64,000 bases of DNA from Candidatus Scalindua sediminis (GTDB taxonomy: Bacteria > Planctomycetota > Brocadiia > Brocadiales > Scalinduaceae): positions 62,001 through 126,000 of the forward strand of contig VSDH01000005.1 of NCBI GenBank assembly GCA_008636105.1, in the 5' to 3' direction. Every line of letters begins with the position of its first letter. Position 1 is the first letter of the stretch. A model generated the notes under the pieces. It saw nothing but the letters and a program-made list of their open reading frames with translations. It made no database searches and was not told the DNA's origin. Positions 46,143 through 54,504 of the stretch are shown one piece after another. A program made the position numbers and the translations under genes.

Positions 46143-46835
46143 ATGCGAATAGATATATTGACTTTATTTCCTGAGATGTTTCATAATGTATTAGAGAATA
46201 GTATCTTGAGGATTGCTCAGGAAAAAAAACTCGTAAGCTTTCATTTACATAATATAAGAGATTTCTCAACCGATAAGCATAAATGTGTCGATGATAAACC
46301 ATACGGTGGTGGTGCGGGTATGGTTATAAAACCTGAACCAATATTCAATGCAGTCGAGGCTGTGGAAGCAAAAGAGGATTTGGCATCGAAAAAGATATTA
46401 TTAACTCCTCAAGGAAAAACTTTTGACCAGAATATTGCTGATGACCTATCAAAAGAAGCCCGTCTAATGATAATTTGTGGACACTATGAAGGGTTTGACG
46501 AAAGGATAAGGTCTGGAATAGATGCGCAGGAGATTTCCATAGGCGATTATGTGCTTACTGGCGGAGAAATACCTGCAATGGTTATTATAGATGCAGTTGT
46601 GAGACTGGTTCCCAATGTCCTGGGAGGAAACGGATCATTGCAAAATGAGTCATTTACGAATGGGACTCTGGAATATCCTCAGTATACAAGACCTGCAGAA
46701 TATAGGGGAATGAGAGTTCCTGAAATACTTAAGTCTGGTAATCATAGAAAGGTCGAAGAATGGCGAATGAAAGAAGCTATTAAGAGAACACAGGAGAGAA
46801 GGCCTGATTTGTTAGATAAAAAAACGAAAGAATAG
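46143..46835 (+). CDS. trmD: tRNA (guanine-N1)-methyltransferase TrmD
   Basis: A 230-residue SPOUT (trefoil-knot) methyltransferase that makes m1G37 in tRNA. Motifs: DILTLFPEMF, DDKPYGGGAGMV, the knot LIICGHYEGFDER and IGDYVLTGGEIPAMVIIDA, and ESFTNGTLEYPQYTRP. I choose the ATG at 46143 (AGGT upstream, and MRIDILTLFPEMF is the standard start); a further ATG at 46116 would add nine unlikely residues. It lies 77 bp after rpsP. Confidence 0.96.
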   Translation: MRIDILTLFPEMFHNVLENSILRIAQEKKLVSFHLHNIRDFSTDKHKCVDDKPYGGGAGMVIKPEPIFNAVEAVEAKEDLASKKILLTPQGKTFDQNIADDLSKEARLMIICGHYEGFDERIRSGIDAQEISIGDYVLTGGEIPAMVIIDAVVRLVPNVLGGNGSLQNESFTNGTLEYPQYTRPAEYRGMRVPEILKSGNHRKVEEWRMKEAIKRTQERRPDLLDKKTKE

Positions 46836-46863
46836 AATAATATTTGCATAAAGGAGCCTAATC

Positions 46864-47256
46864 ATGAACATGGTTGAATTGATAGAAAAAGAAAACATGA
46901 AAAAAAAGATACCAACATTTCAGGTCGGCGATGTAGTTGATGTTCACATCAAAATTGTTGAAGGGGACAAGGAACGCATTCAAATATTTAATGGTATTGT
47001 TATTGCAAAAAAAGGTAGTAGTATCAGAGAGACATTTACTGTTAGAAGAATAGTACAGGGAGAAGGTGTTGAGAGAGTATTTCCCATACATTCGCCAAAC
47101 GTAAAAGACGTAAAAGTAAAGAAATCCTATAAGATAAGACGTGCTAAATTATACTACTTGCGTGATAAGAGTGGAAAGGCGGCACGGCTTAAAGAAAAAT
47201 TCACAGGAAAGAAAAAAGACAAAAAAACAACAGGCAAAAAGAAAAAAGCTACATAG
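46864..47256 (+). CDS. rplS: Ribosomal protein bL19
   Basis: A 130-residue 50S protein with FQVGDVVDVHIKIVEG, ERIQIFNGIVIAKKG, ETFTVRRI and RRAKLYYLRDKSGKAARLKE. Its C-terminus is longer than in E. coli and ends in a lysine-rich tail (KKDKKTTGKKKK). AAGGAG precedes the ATG. Co-transcribed with trmD (28-bp gap). Confidence 0.97.
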   Translation: MNMVELIEKENMKKKIPTFQVGDVVDVHIKIVEGDKERIQIFNGIVIAKKGSSIRETFTVRRIVQGEGVERVFPIHSPNVKDVKVKKSYKIRRAKLYYLRDKSGKAARLKEKFTGKKKDKKTTGKKKKAT

Positions 47257-47283
47257 CATATATTTTATTCATATTGAATTATA

Positions 47284-47697
47284 ATGCTAAAGATAAAAAG
47301 CAAGCAAGGTATTCAAGAAGGTCCTAAGAAGCTTTGGATAAAAGGAGAAAACTTAGCTAAAAAGTTCTTGAAAAAAAATGGATATAAGATACTTAAACGA
47401 AATTATGTAAGCAAAAATGGAGAGATTGATATAGTTGCATACGATAGGGGAACTATTGCCTTCGTAGAAGTAAAGACTCGCCTATCCGAAAGTTTTGGCC
47501 CTCCAGAATTGGCCATAACGAATAAGAAAAGAAGTAAAATTATCAGGACAGCATTAAATTATCTAATAACAAATAAAATTGAAGAAATGGATTACCGCTT
47601 TGATGTGGTTTCGATTTTATTTAAAAAAGATTCCAACAATCCGAATATAGAGCTATTCAAGAATGCGTTTACGGCAGACGGCACCTTAATTAAGTAA
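47284..47697 (+). CDS. yraN: YraN/UPF0102 family nuclease-fold protein
   Basis: A 137-residue protein of the YraN family with the restriction-endonuclease-like core GEIDIVAYDRGTIAFVEVKTR preceded by GENLAKKFLKKNGYKILKRNY. The acidic residues in GEID and VEVK match the PD-(D/E)xK fold. Its role in bacteria is not established. Position after rplS is conserved in many bacteria. An extra 10-residue N-terminus (MLKIKSKQGI) is not typical, so the start could be further in, although no better candidate is visible. Confidence 0.9.
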   Translation: MLKIKSKQGIQEGPKKLWIKGENLAKKFLKKNGYKILKRNYVSKNGEIDIVAYDRGTIAFVEVKTRLSESFGPPELAITNKKRSKIIRTALNYLITNKIEEMDYRFDVVSILFKKDSNNPNIELFKNAFTADGTLIK

Positions 47698-47726
47698 AGC
47701 CTTAATCACACCGGGAAGTTTCAATT

Positions 47727-49094
47727 ATGATAGTTGATACACACGCACACCTGGATTTTCCTGATTATAAAGACGATGTTGATGAAGTAATAAAACGTGC
47801 TGAAGAAGCTGGCGTTGAATATTTTATCAATGTTGGGGTGAATGTTAAATCCAGCATAAAGTCTGTTGAACTGGCAAAACGATATAGCCGGCTTTATGCA
47901 AGTGTTGCCATACATCCTCATGATGCATCAAACGTTTCTAAGGAAGGTTGGTCACAATTGGAAGCGTTGTCCAGGCAAGATAAGGTTGTTGCAATTGGTG
48001 AGACAGGGCTTGATTATTATCGTAATCGCAGCAAGAAAGACGACCAAAAACGCTTGTTTCGCCAGCATATAGAGCTGGCAATGAAAGAAGACCTGCCCAT
48101 TATAATTCATAATCGAGATGCAAGTAGTGATTGCCTGGAAATCGTTCGTTCCTATAGCAGCAAAATAAAAGGAGTCGTTCACTGTTTCAGCGGTAGTAAA
48201 GAGGTTGCAAAGGAATTTTTGAAGCTTGGTTTTTATATTTCTTTTGCAGGACCTGTTACGTTCCCAAAAGCTAATTCCTTAAGAGAAGTCGTTAAATCCG
48301 TTCCGGTGGAAAGGTTGCTTTTAGAAACAGATTGTCCTTTTCTGGCACCTCAGCCAAAAAGGGGCAAACGAAACGAACCATCTTATCTTAAATATATGAT
48401 ACCGGTTTTTGCAGAGTTGCATAAACTATCTATTGAAGATATTAAGAGAATAACAACTTATAATGCCAGGGAGCTTTTTGGGATTGGACAGGTTGTTAGT
48501 AAAGGTAAGATTGCGTATGTTATTAGGAACTCTCTTTATCTAAATATAACAAATCGTTGTCCTAATCGATGTGTCTTTTGTTCAAGGGAAACAAACCCAT
48601 ATGTAAAGGGACATTATCTAAGGCTGGAAAAAGAACCGACGTCTGAAGAACTGATTAATGCAATTGGCGACCCTTCAAGTTACGACGAAGTTGTTTTTTG
48701 TGGTTTTGGTGAACCTACTGAACGTCTGGATGAATTGAAAACAGTTGCTAAATATTTAAAAGAGAATGGCGCAGTTGTAAGGCTTGATACAAATGGTCTT
48801 GGTGATTTGATCAATGGCAGATCAATATGTGAAGAGCTTAAGGGCTTGATAGATACAATATGTATTAGCCTGAACACGAATTTTGAGAAAGATTATAAAG
48901 AACTATGTAACTCATCATTTAATGGAAAAGCCTATCCATCTCTATTTTCCTTCATAAAAAAGGCAAAGGAAAATATACCTGATGTTATGGTGTCTGTAGT
49001 AGGTATACCGGAAGTTGACATTGAAAGCTGCAGAAAGATAGCAGAAGAATTAGGCGTCCGTTTTCGTGTAAGAGAATATAATAATGTTGGATAA
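47727..49094 (+). CDS. TatD-family hydrolase fused to a TatD-associated radical SAM domain
   Basis: A 455-residue fusion. Residues 1-253 are a complete TatD metal-dependent hydrolase/DNase (H6-A-H8, E92 in IGETGLDYY, H128, H152, D202 in LLETDCPFLAP). Residues 262-455 are a short radical SAM domain with C278, C282 and C285 (NRCPNRCVFCSRE). The radical SAM part matches the description of TIGR04038, a family that usually lies beside tatD as a separate gene; here the two are one frame. The radical SAM domain's substrate is unknown; the barrel is compact, with no C-terminal cluster. Confidence 0.88.
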   Translation: MIVDTHAHLDFPDYKDDVDEVIKRAEEAGVEYFINVGVNVKSSIKSVELAKRYSRLYASVAIHPHDASNVSKEGWSQLEALSRQDKVVAIGETGLDYYRNRSKKDDQKRLFRQHIELAMKEDLPIIIHNRDASSDCLEIVRSYSSKIKGVVHCFSGSKEVAKEFLKLGFYISFAGPVTFPKANSLREVVKSVPVERLLLETDCPFLAPQPKRGKRNEPSYLKYMIPVFAELHKLSIEDIKRITTYNARELFGIGQVVSKGKIAYVIRNSLYLNITNRCPNRCVFCSRETNPYVKGHYLRLEKEPTSEELINAIGDPSSYDEVVFCGFGEPTERLDELKTVAKYLKENGAVVRLDTNGLGDLINGRSICEELKGLIDTICISLNTNFEKDYKELCNSSFNGKAYPSLFSFIKKAKENIPDVMVSVVGIPEVDIESCRKIAEELGVRFRVREYNNVG

Positions 49095-49156
49095 ATTTGG
49101 TTTGAACCTGATTTATTATTCCTTTTGTACCGGAACTTATTTCTCAAGTCCTCTTT

Positions 49157-49534
49157 TTATGAATGTCCACTAGATTTTTTTAGGAAATTTGCTATCTTCT
49201 CCTTTACAGATTCACTAATTTCATTAAAATAAATTGCCATAACATATATATTACCCACATCGGCTTTTGATGAAGTTTTTTCAACTCTTACAACCACCCC
49301 ATTGCATTCTACATATTCAGCTTCTTTCTCTTGATCACCACAGGGTAAAGCAAGGATTATCTTAAGATTGGTCATAGCGTGAATATACTTGTTTACCCGA
49401 CAATTTACCCCAATACAACTTAAATCTATCGACTCCGCCGCAATAGTAGAACCATTTGTCTTTATTTCAAAGCTTATGCATTTTTTTATTCGAGGTTGCC
49501 TTCTTTTTTCTACATATTTATTTGGCTTCTTCAT
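49157..49534 (-). CDS. PilZ-domain protein (c-di-GMP receptor)
   Basis: A 125-residue PilZ domain with the c-di-GMP binding motifs RRQPR (RxxxR, residues 11-15) and DLSCIG (DxSxxG, about 38-43), followed by a beta-barrel strand pattern. It would bind cyclic di-GMP and alter a partner protein; nothing next to it shows which. It is convergent with the TatD fusion (63-bp gap) and divergent from the C11 peptidase gene. Confidence 0.87.
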   Translation of the reverse strand: MKKPNKYVEKRRQPRIKKCISFEIKTNGSTIAAESIDLSCIGVNCRVNKYIHAMTNLKIILALPCGDQEKEAEYVECNGVVVRVEKTSSKADVGNIYVMAIYFNEISESVKEKIANFLKKSSGHS

Positions 49535-49767
49535 AATTTATATCCAATCAAAGGATAACCGAAAGATTTAATAGTGCTTTTATTTTTAAGTGTAAATGAT
49601 ATTATACTCATAAATTATAGTAAAAAAACACTTGGTTCTCAGTATATGATACTGGCAATAATAATGGAGTGATTAATATACAAACAAAGAGTAAACAAAT
49701 CAAGTGAAAGTTGCCGATTAGCTGAGATTTTAACTAAGGGATTAGGGGTCTTAGAGATAGGATTCTC

Positions 49768-49796
49768 TTGACAGGATTCTTTCTCAGAAGTACTAT
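49768..49796 (+). promoter_or_regulatory. Sigma-70-like promoter of the C11-like peptidase gene
   Basis: TTGACA (49768-49773), 17-bp spacer, TACTAT (49791-49796). The GTG start is at 49825, so the leader would be about 22 nt. The 290-bp gap upstream shows nothing else. Confidence 0.5.
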
Positions 49797-49824
49797 TTAA
49801 TCAAATTACATTGAGGTACGTAAA

Positions 49825-51096
49825 GTGCAAAACAAAAGACAAATGTTTGTTGTAGTACTCACTATGTTACTCCTTCCTTTTGCAGGCATTAGCAAGACGA
49901 TTGCAAAAGATGATGGAGAAAAAGACAGCGAATGGACTGTATTGTGTTATCTCGCAGGGGATAATTTTCTGGATTGGTTTATGAAAGAGAATATGAAGGA
50001 GTTAATTAGGACGGGTTCAAGTAACAGGGTAAACGTAGTAGCTTTCCTGGATACTACAGATGACGATACGAAAATATTTGAAGTTAATAAAGATGACCTC
50101 ATTCGGATACCGACAAGAATTGTAAATTATTCCTGGTCAAACAGCGAGCTTAATACGGGAGATCCTTTAACCCTTATTAATTTTGCCTCATGGGCTGTAA
50201 AGAAATATCCTGCAAAGAAATATTTTTTAATTCTTGGCGGTTATGGAGAGGGTTGGACTGGTCTTATGCACGACATGAACAATGGGCAGGGTAATATAGA
50301 TATCCTTTCATTGGAAGAACTTGAGTATGCCTTGAGAGATATTACGAAAAGTATAAAAGATGTTAATAGTAAAGGGAAAATAGATGTATTAGGATTAGAT
50401 GCATGTTATATGGGTATGTTGGAGGTTATGTATCAGGTTAAAGATTATGCTGATTATCTTGTTACTTCAGAAAATGAAGAGGCATTGGACGGCTGGCCAT
50501 ATGATAAATTGCTGGAACCTATTATGGATAACCCAGAAATGGATGGTTTGCAGTTAGCGTCAAACATAGTTGATATATATATAGATTCAGTCAAAGGAAC
50601 ACCCTCAAAAATGAGAAATGTCTTAACGTTATCCGTTGTGAATCTTGGATTGATAGAAGAAGTTGTAAAGGAAGTTGATACCCTTTCTTTATTGTTATTA
50701 CGACTACAGAAAGAAAAACCAAGAAAGGTGATATTTGTTGAAAGGGTAACAAATAGGTTTCTTATCAGTGCACATATTGCCAATAGGTACGTGCCTTATA
50801 CTGTTCTTTTTGATTTGAATGATTTTTTAGAATATTTGAAAGTTGGGTTGGTCAATAACAAGGAAGTTTCTGATTTAACACAGCGGTTATTGGAACTCTT
50901 ATCGAAAGTAATTACAAAGGAGAGGCATCAAGCATTAAAGGGGACATACGACCTGGGTATTGGGGGTGTTTCTTTATATTTTGCAGGTATGGATACACAA
51001 AGTTATAGAAATAATGCCTTTTCTATTGATACACACTGGGATGAATATATAACTGAAAGGGCTTCTGCCGGACAAAATCTGAACAGAAAGAATTGA
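49825..51096 (+). CDS. Clostripain-family (C11) peptidase-like secreted protein
   Basis: A 423-residue protein starting at GTG, with a signal peptide (residues 7-28, ending KTIAKDD) and a caspase-like/C11 fold: EWTVLCYLAGDNFLD, the nucleophile C194 in LGLDACYMGMLEV and the EALDGWPYDKLL region after it. The catalytic-histidine position, normally H-G-x-G-W, reads Y140-G-E-G-W. This suggests an inactive or altered enzyme. It would act outside the cytoplasm. The next gene follows after 10 bp. Confidence 0.8.
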   Translation: MQNKRQMFVVVLTMLLLPFAGISKTIAKDDGEKDSEWTVLCYLAGDNFLDWFMKENMKELIRTGSSNRVNVVAFLDTTDDDTKIFEVNKDDLIRIPTRIVNYSWSNSELNTGDPLTLINFASWAVKKYPAKKYFLILGGYGEGWTGLMHDMNNGQGNIDILSLEELEYALRDITKSIKDVNSKGKIDVLGLDACYMGMLEVMYQVKDYADYLVTSENEEALDGWPYDKLLEPIMDNPEMDGLQLASNIVDIYIDSVKGTPSKMRNVLTLSVVNLGLIEEVVKEVDTLSLLLLRLQKEKPRKVIFVERVTNRFLISAHIANRYVPYTVLFDLNDFLEYLKVGLVNNKEVSDLTQRLLELLSKVITKERHQALKGTYDLGIGGVSLYFAGMDTQSYRNNAFSIDTHWDEYITERASAGQNLNRKN

Positions 51097-51106
51097 GCGT
51101 ATCGAA

Positions 51107-52126
51107 ATGAAACTCGGAGCTAGTTATTTTGGCAACAGAATATTGAAGCATGTTAGAGAAGACATGGAGAAGATGTTGGATGATGGGTGCAACTTCGTTG
51201 TTCACACGATGAGTGAACACGATATTGTCTATCATTCTCAAACCATGGTAGATATCGTTAAGGCAAGCAAGGAGGTTGGATTGGAGGTATTTCTTGATCC
51301 GTGGGGAGTTGGCAGGGTCTTTGGTGGGGAATCGTTTTCTACATTTGTGAAACAATATCCGGAATCCAGGCAAAGGTTGAGCTTTGCCGAAGGCGAAATC
51401 AAGGTGAACAAAGCATGCCTGAATGCAAAAGCCTTTAGAGATGAAATGTTGCACTGGATAGAGCTTGCCGCAAAAACAGGGGCAGATGGGGTATTTTGGG
51501 ATGAACCTCACCTCTTTTACGGAGAGCTCACTGAATTATTTGGCAAGTCGCGGATGATATGGGGTTGTACTTGCCATCGTTGCAAGGATGTTTTTAAGGA
51601 TAACTACGGCCATGAAATGCCCTTAGACTTTACAGATGATGTTGCGGAGTTTAGAGAAAATACCATCCTGAATTTCGTAGAATATTTATCGAATATTTCA
51701 TCTACGAAGGGGTTGAAAAATGCCGTTTGCGTCTTTCCAAAAAAGGAGCCTAAATACGGAATATATCATTGGGAAAAGATAGTCAAGCTGAAAAATATAG
51801 ACATATTCGGGAGTGACCCTTACTGGTTTTCTTATGATGATACAAGTGTTGAAGATTTTGTGGGAGAAATTTCCAGAGAGGTAGTACAACTATGCAATAA
51901 ATACCGTAAAGAACCCCAGATCTGGATACAGGGGTTTAGGGTTCCTGAAGGGAGGGAAGAAGAGGTTTCAACTGCCATTAAGGTAGCTTATGATTCAGGC
52001 GTGAAGAATATTGCTACATGGTGTTTTGAAGCTGGAGCCTGTATGACATATATCAGTTCAGATTGTCCCGAAAAAGTGTGGGATATAATTAGTCGAAAAT
52101 ATAAAGAATTAAACAAAACGGTGTAG
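51107..52126 (+). CDS. Unknown protein, TIM-barrel glycosidase-like
   Basis: A 339-residue soluble protein without signal peptide. Alternating strand-helix repeats (MKLGASYFGNRIL, NFVVHTMSEHD, LEVFLDPWGVG, GADGVFWDEPHLF, NIDIFGSDPYWFSY, IWIQGFR, VKNIATWCFEAG) look like a (beta/alpha)8 barrel, with WDEPH at the end of strand 4 and SDPYW at strand 6-like positions as possible acid residues of a glycoside hydrolase. A CTCHRC motif (about 148-153) could bind a metal. Function not recognised. It begins 10 bp after the C11-like gene, so the two probably form an operon. Confidence 0.65.
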   Translation: MKLGASYFGNRILKHVREDMEKMLDDGCNFVVHTMSEHDIVYHSQTMVDIVKASKEVGLEVFLDPWGVGRVFGGESFSTFVKQYPESRQRLSFAEGEIKVNKACLNAKAFRDEMLHWIELAAKTGADGVFWDEPHLFYGELTELFGKSRMIWGCTCHRCKDVFKDNYGHEMPLDFTDDVAEFRENTILNFVEYLSNISSTKGLKNAVCVFPKKEPKYGIYHWEKIVKLKNIDIFGSDPYWFSYDDTSVEDFVGEISREVVQLCNKYRKEPQIWIQGFRVPEGREEEVSTAIKVAYDSGVKNIATWCFEAGACMTYISSDCPEKVWDIISRKYKELNKTV

Positions 52127-52132
52127 CCGCAG

Positions 52133-52175
52133 GTCATGCCAGAGGCAGATCTGCCTAACGGCACGACTTTTAATT
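52133..52175 (+). terminator. Terminator-like hairpin after the TIM-barrel gene
   Basis: GTCATGCC (52133) pairs with GGCACGAC (52160-52167) with one mismatch and encloses the palindrome GGCAGATCTGCC; TTTTAATT follows. This is a moderate rho-independent terminator. Confidence 0.5.
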
Positions 52176-52211
52176 GTGTTTACTACCACGTTATTGGTTA
52201 ATTTGTTAAGT

Positions 52212-52344
52212 AGTATCTGTTGCGGAAAACCCAAATATTAAAAATGTCATTCTGAATTTATTTCAGAATCTATATGTATCAATATGTTAAGAGACCCTGA
52301 AACAAGTTCAGGGTGACAAAGTAGTGTTTTCCGCAACAGATACT
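52212..52344 (+). repeat. Element with perfect 19-bp terminal inverted repeats
   Basis: AGTATCTGTTGCGGAAAAC at 52212-52230 and its exact complement at 52326-52344 bound a 133-bp unit. Inside are two GTCAT-type palindromes: GTCATTCTGAATTTATTTCAGAATCTA (from 52247) and CCCTGAAACAAGTTCAGGGTGACA. No coding sequence. It forms the gap between the TIM-barrel gene and bioB (323 bp), together with the next repeat. Confidence 0.8.
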
Positions 52345-52376
52345 AAGTAAAAACTGAAGTAATCTGAAATTCAAGT

Positions 52377-52404
52377 GTCATGCTGAACTTGGTTCAGCAT
52401 CTAA
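52377..52404 (+). repeat. GTCATGCTGAAC...GTTCAGCATCTAA palindrome
   Basis: A single copy of the dispersed family: GTCATGCTGAACTTGGTTCAGCATCTAA, a hairpin with a short loop, 46 bp before the bioB start. Confidence 0.65.
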
Positions 52405-52449
52405 TTTAATGTTTTTTCTTTATATGTTATTCCACCCCCATTCCTAGAC

Positions 52450-53448
52450 ATGAATAGAAAGATAGAAAAGATCGCAAATAGGTCGATACAGAAAAAGAAC
52501 ATTTCTTATGATGAAGCCTGTTATTTGATGGAGATAAGTGGAAATGAAATTTACGACCTGTTCTACTGGGCGAATCGTATTCGATACGGTTCGTTTAAAA
52601 ATGTTATCAGCTCGTGCTCAATCATAAGTGCGAAACAGGGGAGCTGTTCAGAAGACTGTAAATTCTGCTCTCAGTCTACTCATTATGGAACGGATATATC
52701 AAGCTTCCCACTAATTGAAAAAGAAGAAATCTCAGAGGCTGTAGAAAGTGCAAGGAAATTTAAAGTGAACAGTATCGGAGTTGTAACGAGTGGTTATAGT
52801 CTGGCGGAGGATAAAGATTTCAACAGGATTTGTGATTACGTTCATGAATTGTCAAAGGAAGACGGGATTCCGATCCACACCTCGATTGGTACTGTTACAA
52901 ATGAAATGGCAGAGAAACTTGTATCAAGCGGAGTTAAGATGATTAACCATAATCTTGAGACCTCAGAGAAATATTTTCCGAATGTGTGTACAACACACTC
53001 TTATAAGGAGAGAGTGGAAACGATTAAGAATGCAAAAAAAGTGGGGATGGGAGTTTGCAGTGGTGGTATCTTTGGCGTTGGAGAGGGTGTTGAGGACAGA
53101 TTGGATTTAGCTTTTGCACTGAAGGCACTTGATGTAGATGCAATTCCACTGAATTTCCTTAATCCCATAGAAAACACACCTTTATCTTTTGAAAAACCTT
53201 TAGATCCTATGGAGATTCTAAAAATCATAGCTGTTTTTCGCTTCATATTTCCGGATAAAGAAATAAAAATCGCCGGGGGGAGAGAGGCTAATTTACGGGA
53301 TTTGCAAAGCTGGATGTTCTATGCAGGAGCTAATAGCACAATGATAGGGAATTACCTTACCACCAAAGGTAGATCAGCTCATGAAGATTTACAAATGGTA
53401 AAAGATCTGGGGTTGACACACGAAAACAATAACCACGAAAGAAATTGA
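52450..53448 (+). CDS. bioB: Biotin synthase BioB
   Basis: A 332-residue radical SAM enzyme that inserts sulfur into dethiobiotin. The cluster motif is C-S-E-D-C-K-F-C (in GSCSEDCKFCSQSTHY), and SIGTVTNEMAEKL, NHNLETSEKYF, CSGGIFGVGEG and the final GGREANLRDLQ are characteristic of BioB. Length is normal. No other bio gene is adjacent. No strong ribosome-binding site precedes the ATG, as the gap is filled with repeats. It overlaps the next gene by 4 bp. Confidence 0.94.
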   Translation: MNRKIEKIANRSIQKKNISYDEACYLMEISGNEIYDLFYWANRIRYGSFKNVISSCSIISAKQGSCSEDCKFCSQSTHYGTDISSFPLIEKEEISEAVESARKFKVNSIGVVTSGYSLAEDKDFNRICDYVHELSKEDGIPIHTSIGTVTNEMAEKLVSSGVKMINHNLETSEKYFPNVCTTHSYKERVETIKNAKKVGMGVCSGGIFGVGEGVEDRLDLAFALKALDVDAIPLNFLNPIENTPLSFEKPLDPMEILKIIAVFRFIFPDKEIKIAGGREANLRDLQSWMFYAGANSTMIGNYLTTKGRSAHEDLQMVKDLGLTHENNNHERN

Positions 53449-54374
53449 TTGGCACAATCTTAAAATATGATGTAGTTGGATTAGGACAATGTTGTGTCGA
53501 TTACCTTGCTCTTGTTGAACAGTATCCATATGTTAATGAGAAGAGTGAGGTAAATAAACTAACTATACAAGGCGGGGGGCCCGTTGCGACTGCTATGGTT
53601 ACTTTGTCGAGGTTAGGAGTTTCAACTTCATTTATAGGAAAAATTTCTGATGACTATTTTGGAACCCTTATTCAAGATAGTTTAACCGCGGAGCACGTCA
53701 ACATTGACCATATTGTTGTAGAAAAAGGTGGAAGATCTCAGGTTTCCTTTATCGTAATAGAAAAAGAAACGGGTAAAAGAACTATCTTCTGGACCAAACC
53801 AACCGTAGCACCACTAAGTCCGGATGAAATAAATAAGGACATAATCAGAAATGCCAGAGTCCTTCACCTGGACGAACTTATGATAGAAGGTTCCTTAGAA
53901 GCTGCAAGGTGTGCGAAGGATGCTGGAGTAACAGTAGTAGTTGATGCTGGTAGTTTAAGAGAGGGTTCGTTAGAACTCATAAAAATGGCCGATTACGTTA
54001 TAACATCTGAAGTATTTGCTAAACAGTATTATTCTAATAACTACGATGCAAAAGCTGCTGCGATGGAGTTGCTAAAAATGGGTTCCAGGGCGGTAGTAGT
54101 AACACTTGGTGATAAAGGAAGCATAACAGTTTCTAAAGAGAGTTATTTTTATCAACCAGCTTTTAAGATTAAGGCAGTTGATACTACAGGGTGTGGAGAT
54201 GTATTCCATGGTGCATTTATATTTGGATTAATACAAAGATGGGATTTAAAAGAAACAATAAGATTTGCTTCTGCCACAGCGGCACTTAAGTGTAGAAATA
54301 TTGGCGGTAGAACGTCAATACCAGACCTTAGAGAGGTAGAAGAATTCCTGGAAAATGAAAATGCCCTGAATTAA
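53445..54374 (+). CDS. PfkB/ribokinase-family sugar kinase
   Basis: A 309-residue kinase with the N-terminal YDVVGLGQCCVDYLALVEQYP, GGGPVATAMVTLSRLG and the C-terminal anion-hole/base motif DTTGCGDVFHGAFIFGL (usual GAGD is GCGD here). It would phosphorylate a sugar, nucleoside or similar hydroxyl. The TTG at 53445 is used because the first strand needs these residues and it overlaps the bioB stop (TTGA). The last codons (CTGAATTAA) lie within the left end of a MITE-like element, so the element supplies the stop codon. Confidence 0.85.
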   Translation: MIGTILKYDVVGLGQCCVDYLALVEQYPYVNEKSEVNKLTIQGGGPVATAMVTLSRLGVSTSFIGKISDDYFGTLIQDSLTAEHVNIDHIVVEKGGRSQVSFIVIEKETGKRTIFWTKPTVAPLSPDEINKDIIRNARVLHLDELMIEGSLEAARCAKDAGVTVVVDAGSLREGSLELIKMADYVITSEVFAKQYYSNNYDAKAAAMELLKMGSRAVVVTLGDKGSITVSKESYFYQPAFKIKAVDTTGCGDVFHGAFIFGLIQRWDLKETIRFASATAALKCRNIGGRTSIPDLREVEEFLENENALN

Positions 54375-54490
54375 GCGATTTATTCCTGAAGCTCCTTAGA
54401 ACAGATTTGCAGATTTATTACCTGCCCAACTTCCTGCCCAATACTTATTTTGGTGAGCCTCATTTGGCGAACATAAATCACTCATTTTAG
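54366..54490 (+). repeat. MITE-like element, copy 2
   Basis: CTGAATTAAGCGATTTAT (54366-54383) and, reversed, CTAAAATGAGTGATTTAT (54490-54473) are imperfect terminal inverted repeats (14 of 18). They resemble those of 55678-55816. The left end overlaps the 3' end of the PfkB gene. The core has CTGCCCAACTTCCTGCCCAA and no gene. Confidence 0.55.
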
Positions 54491-54504
54491 CTCTTAGAAA
54501 AATT

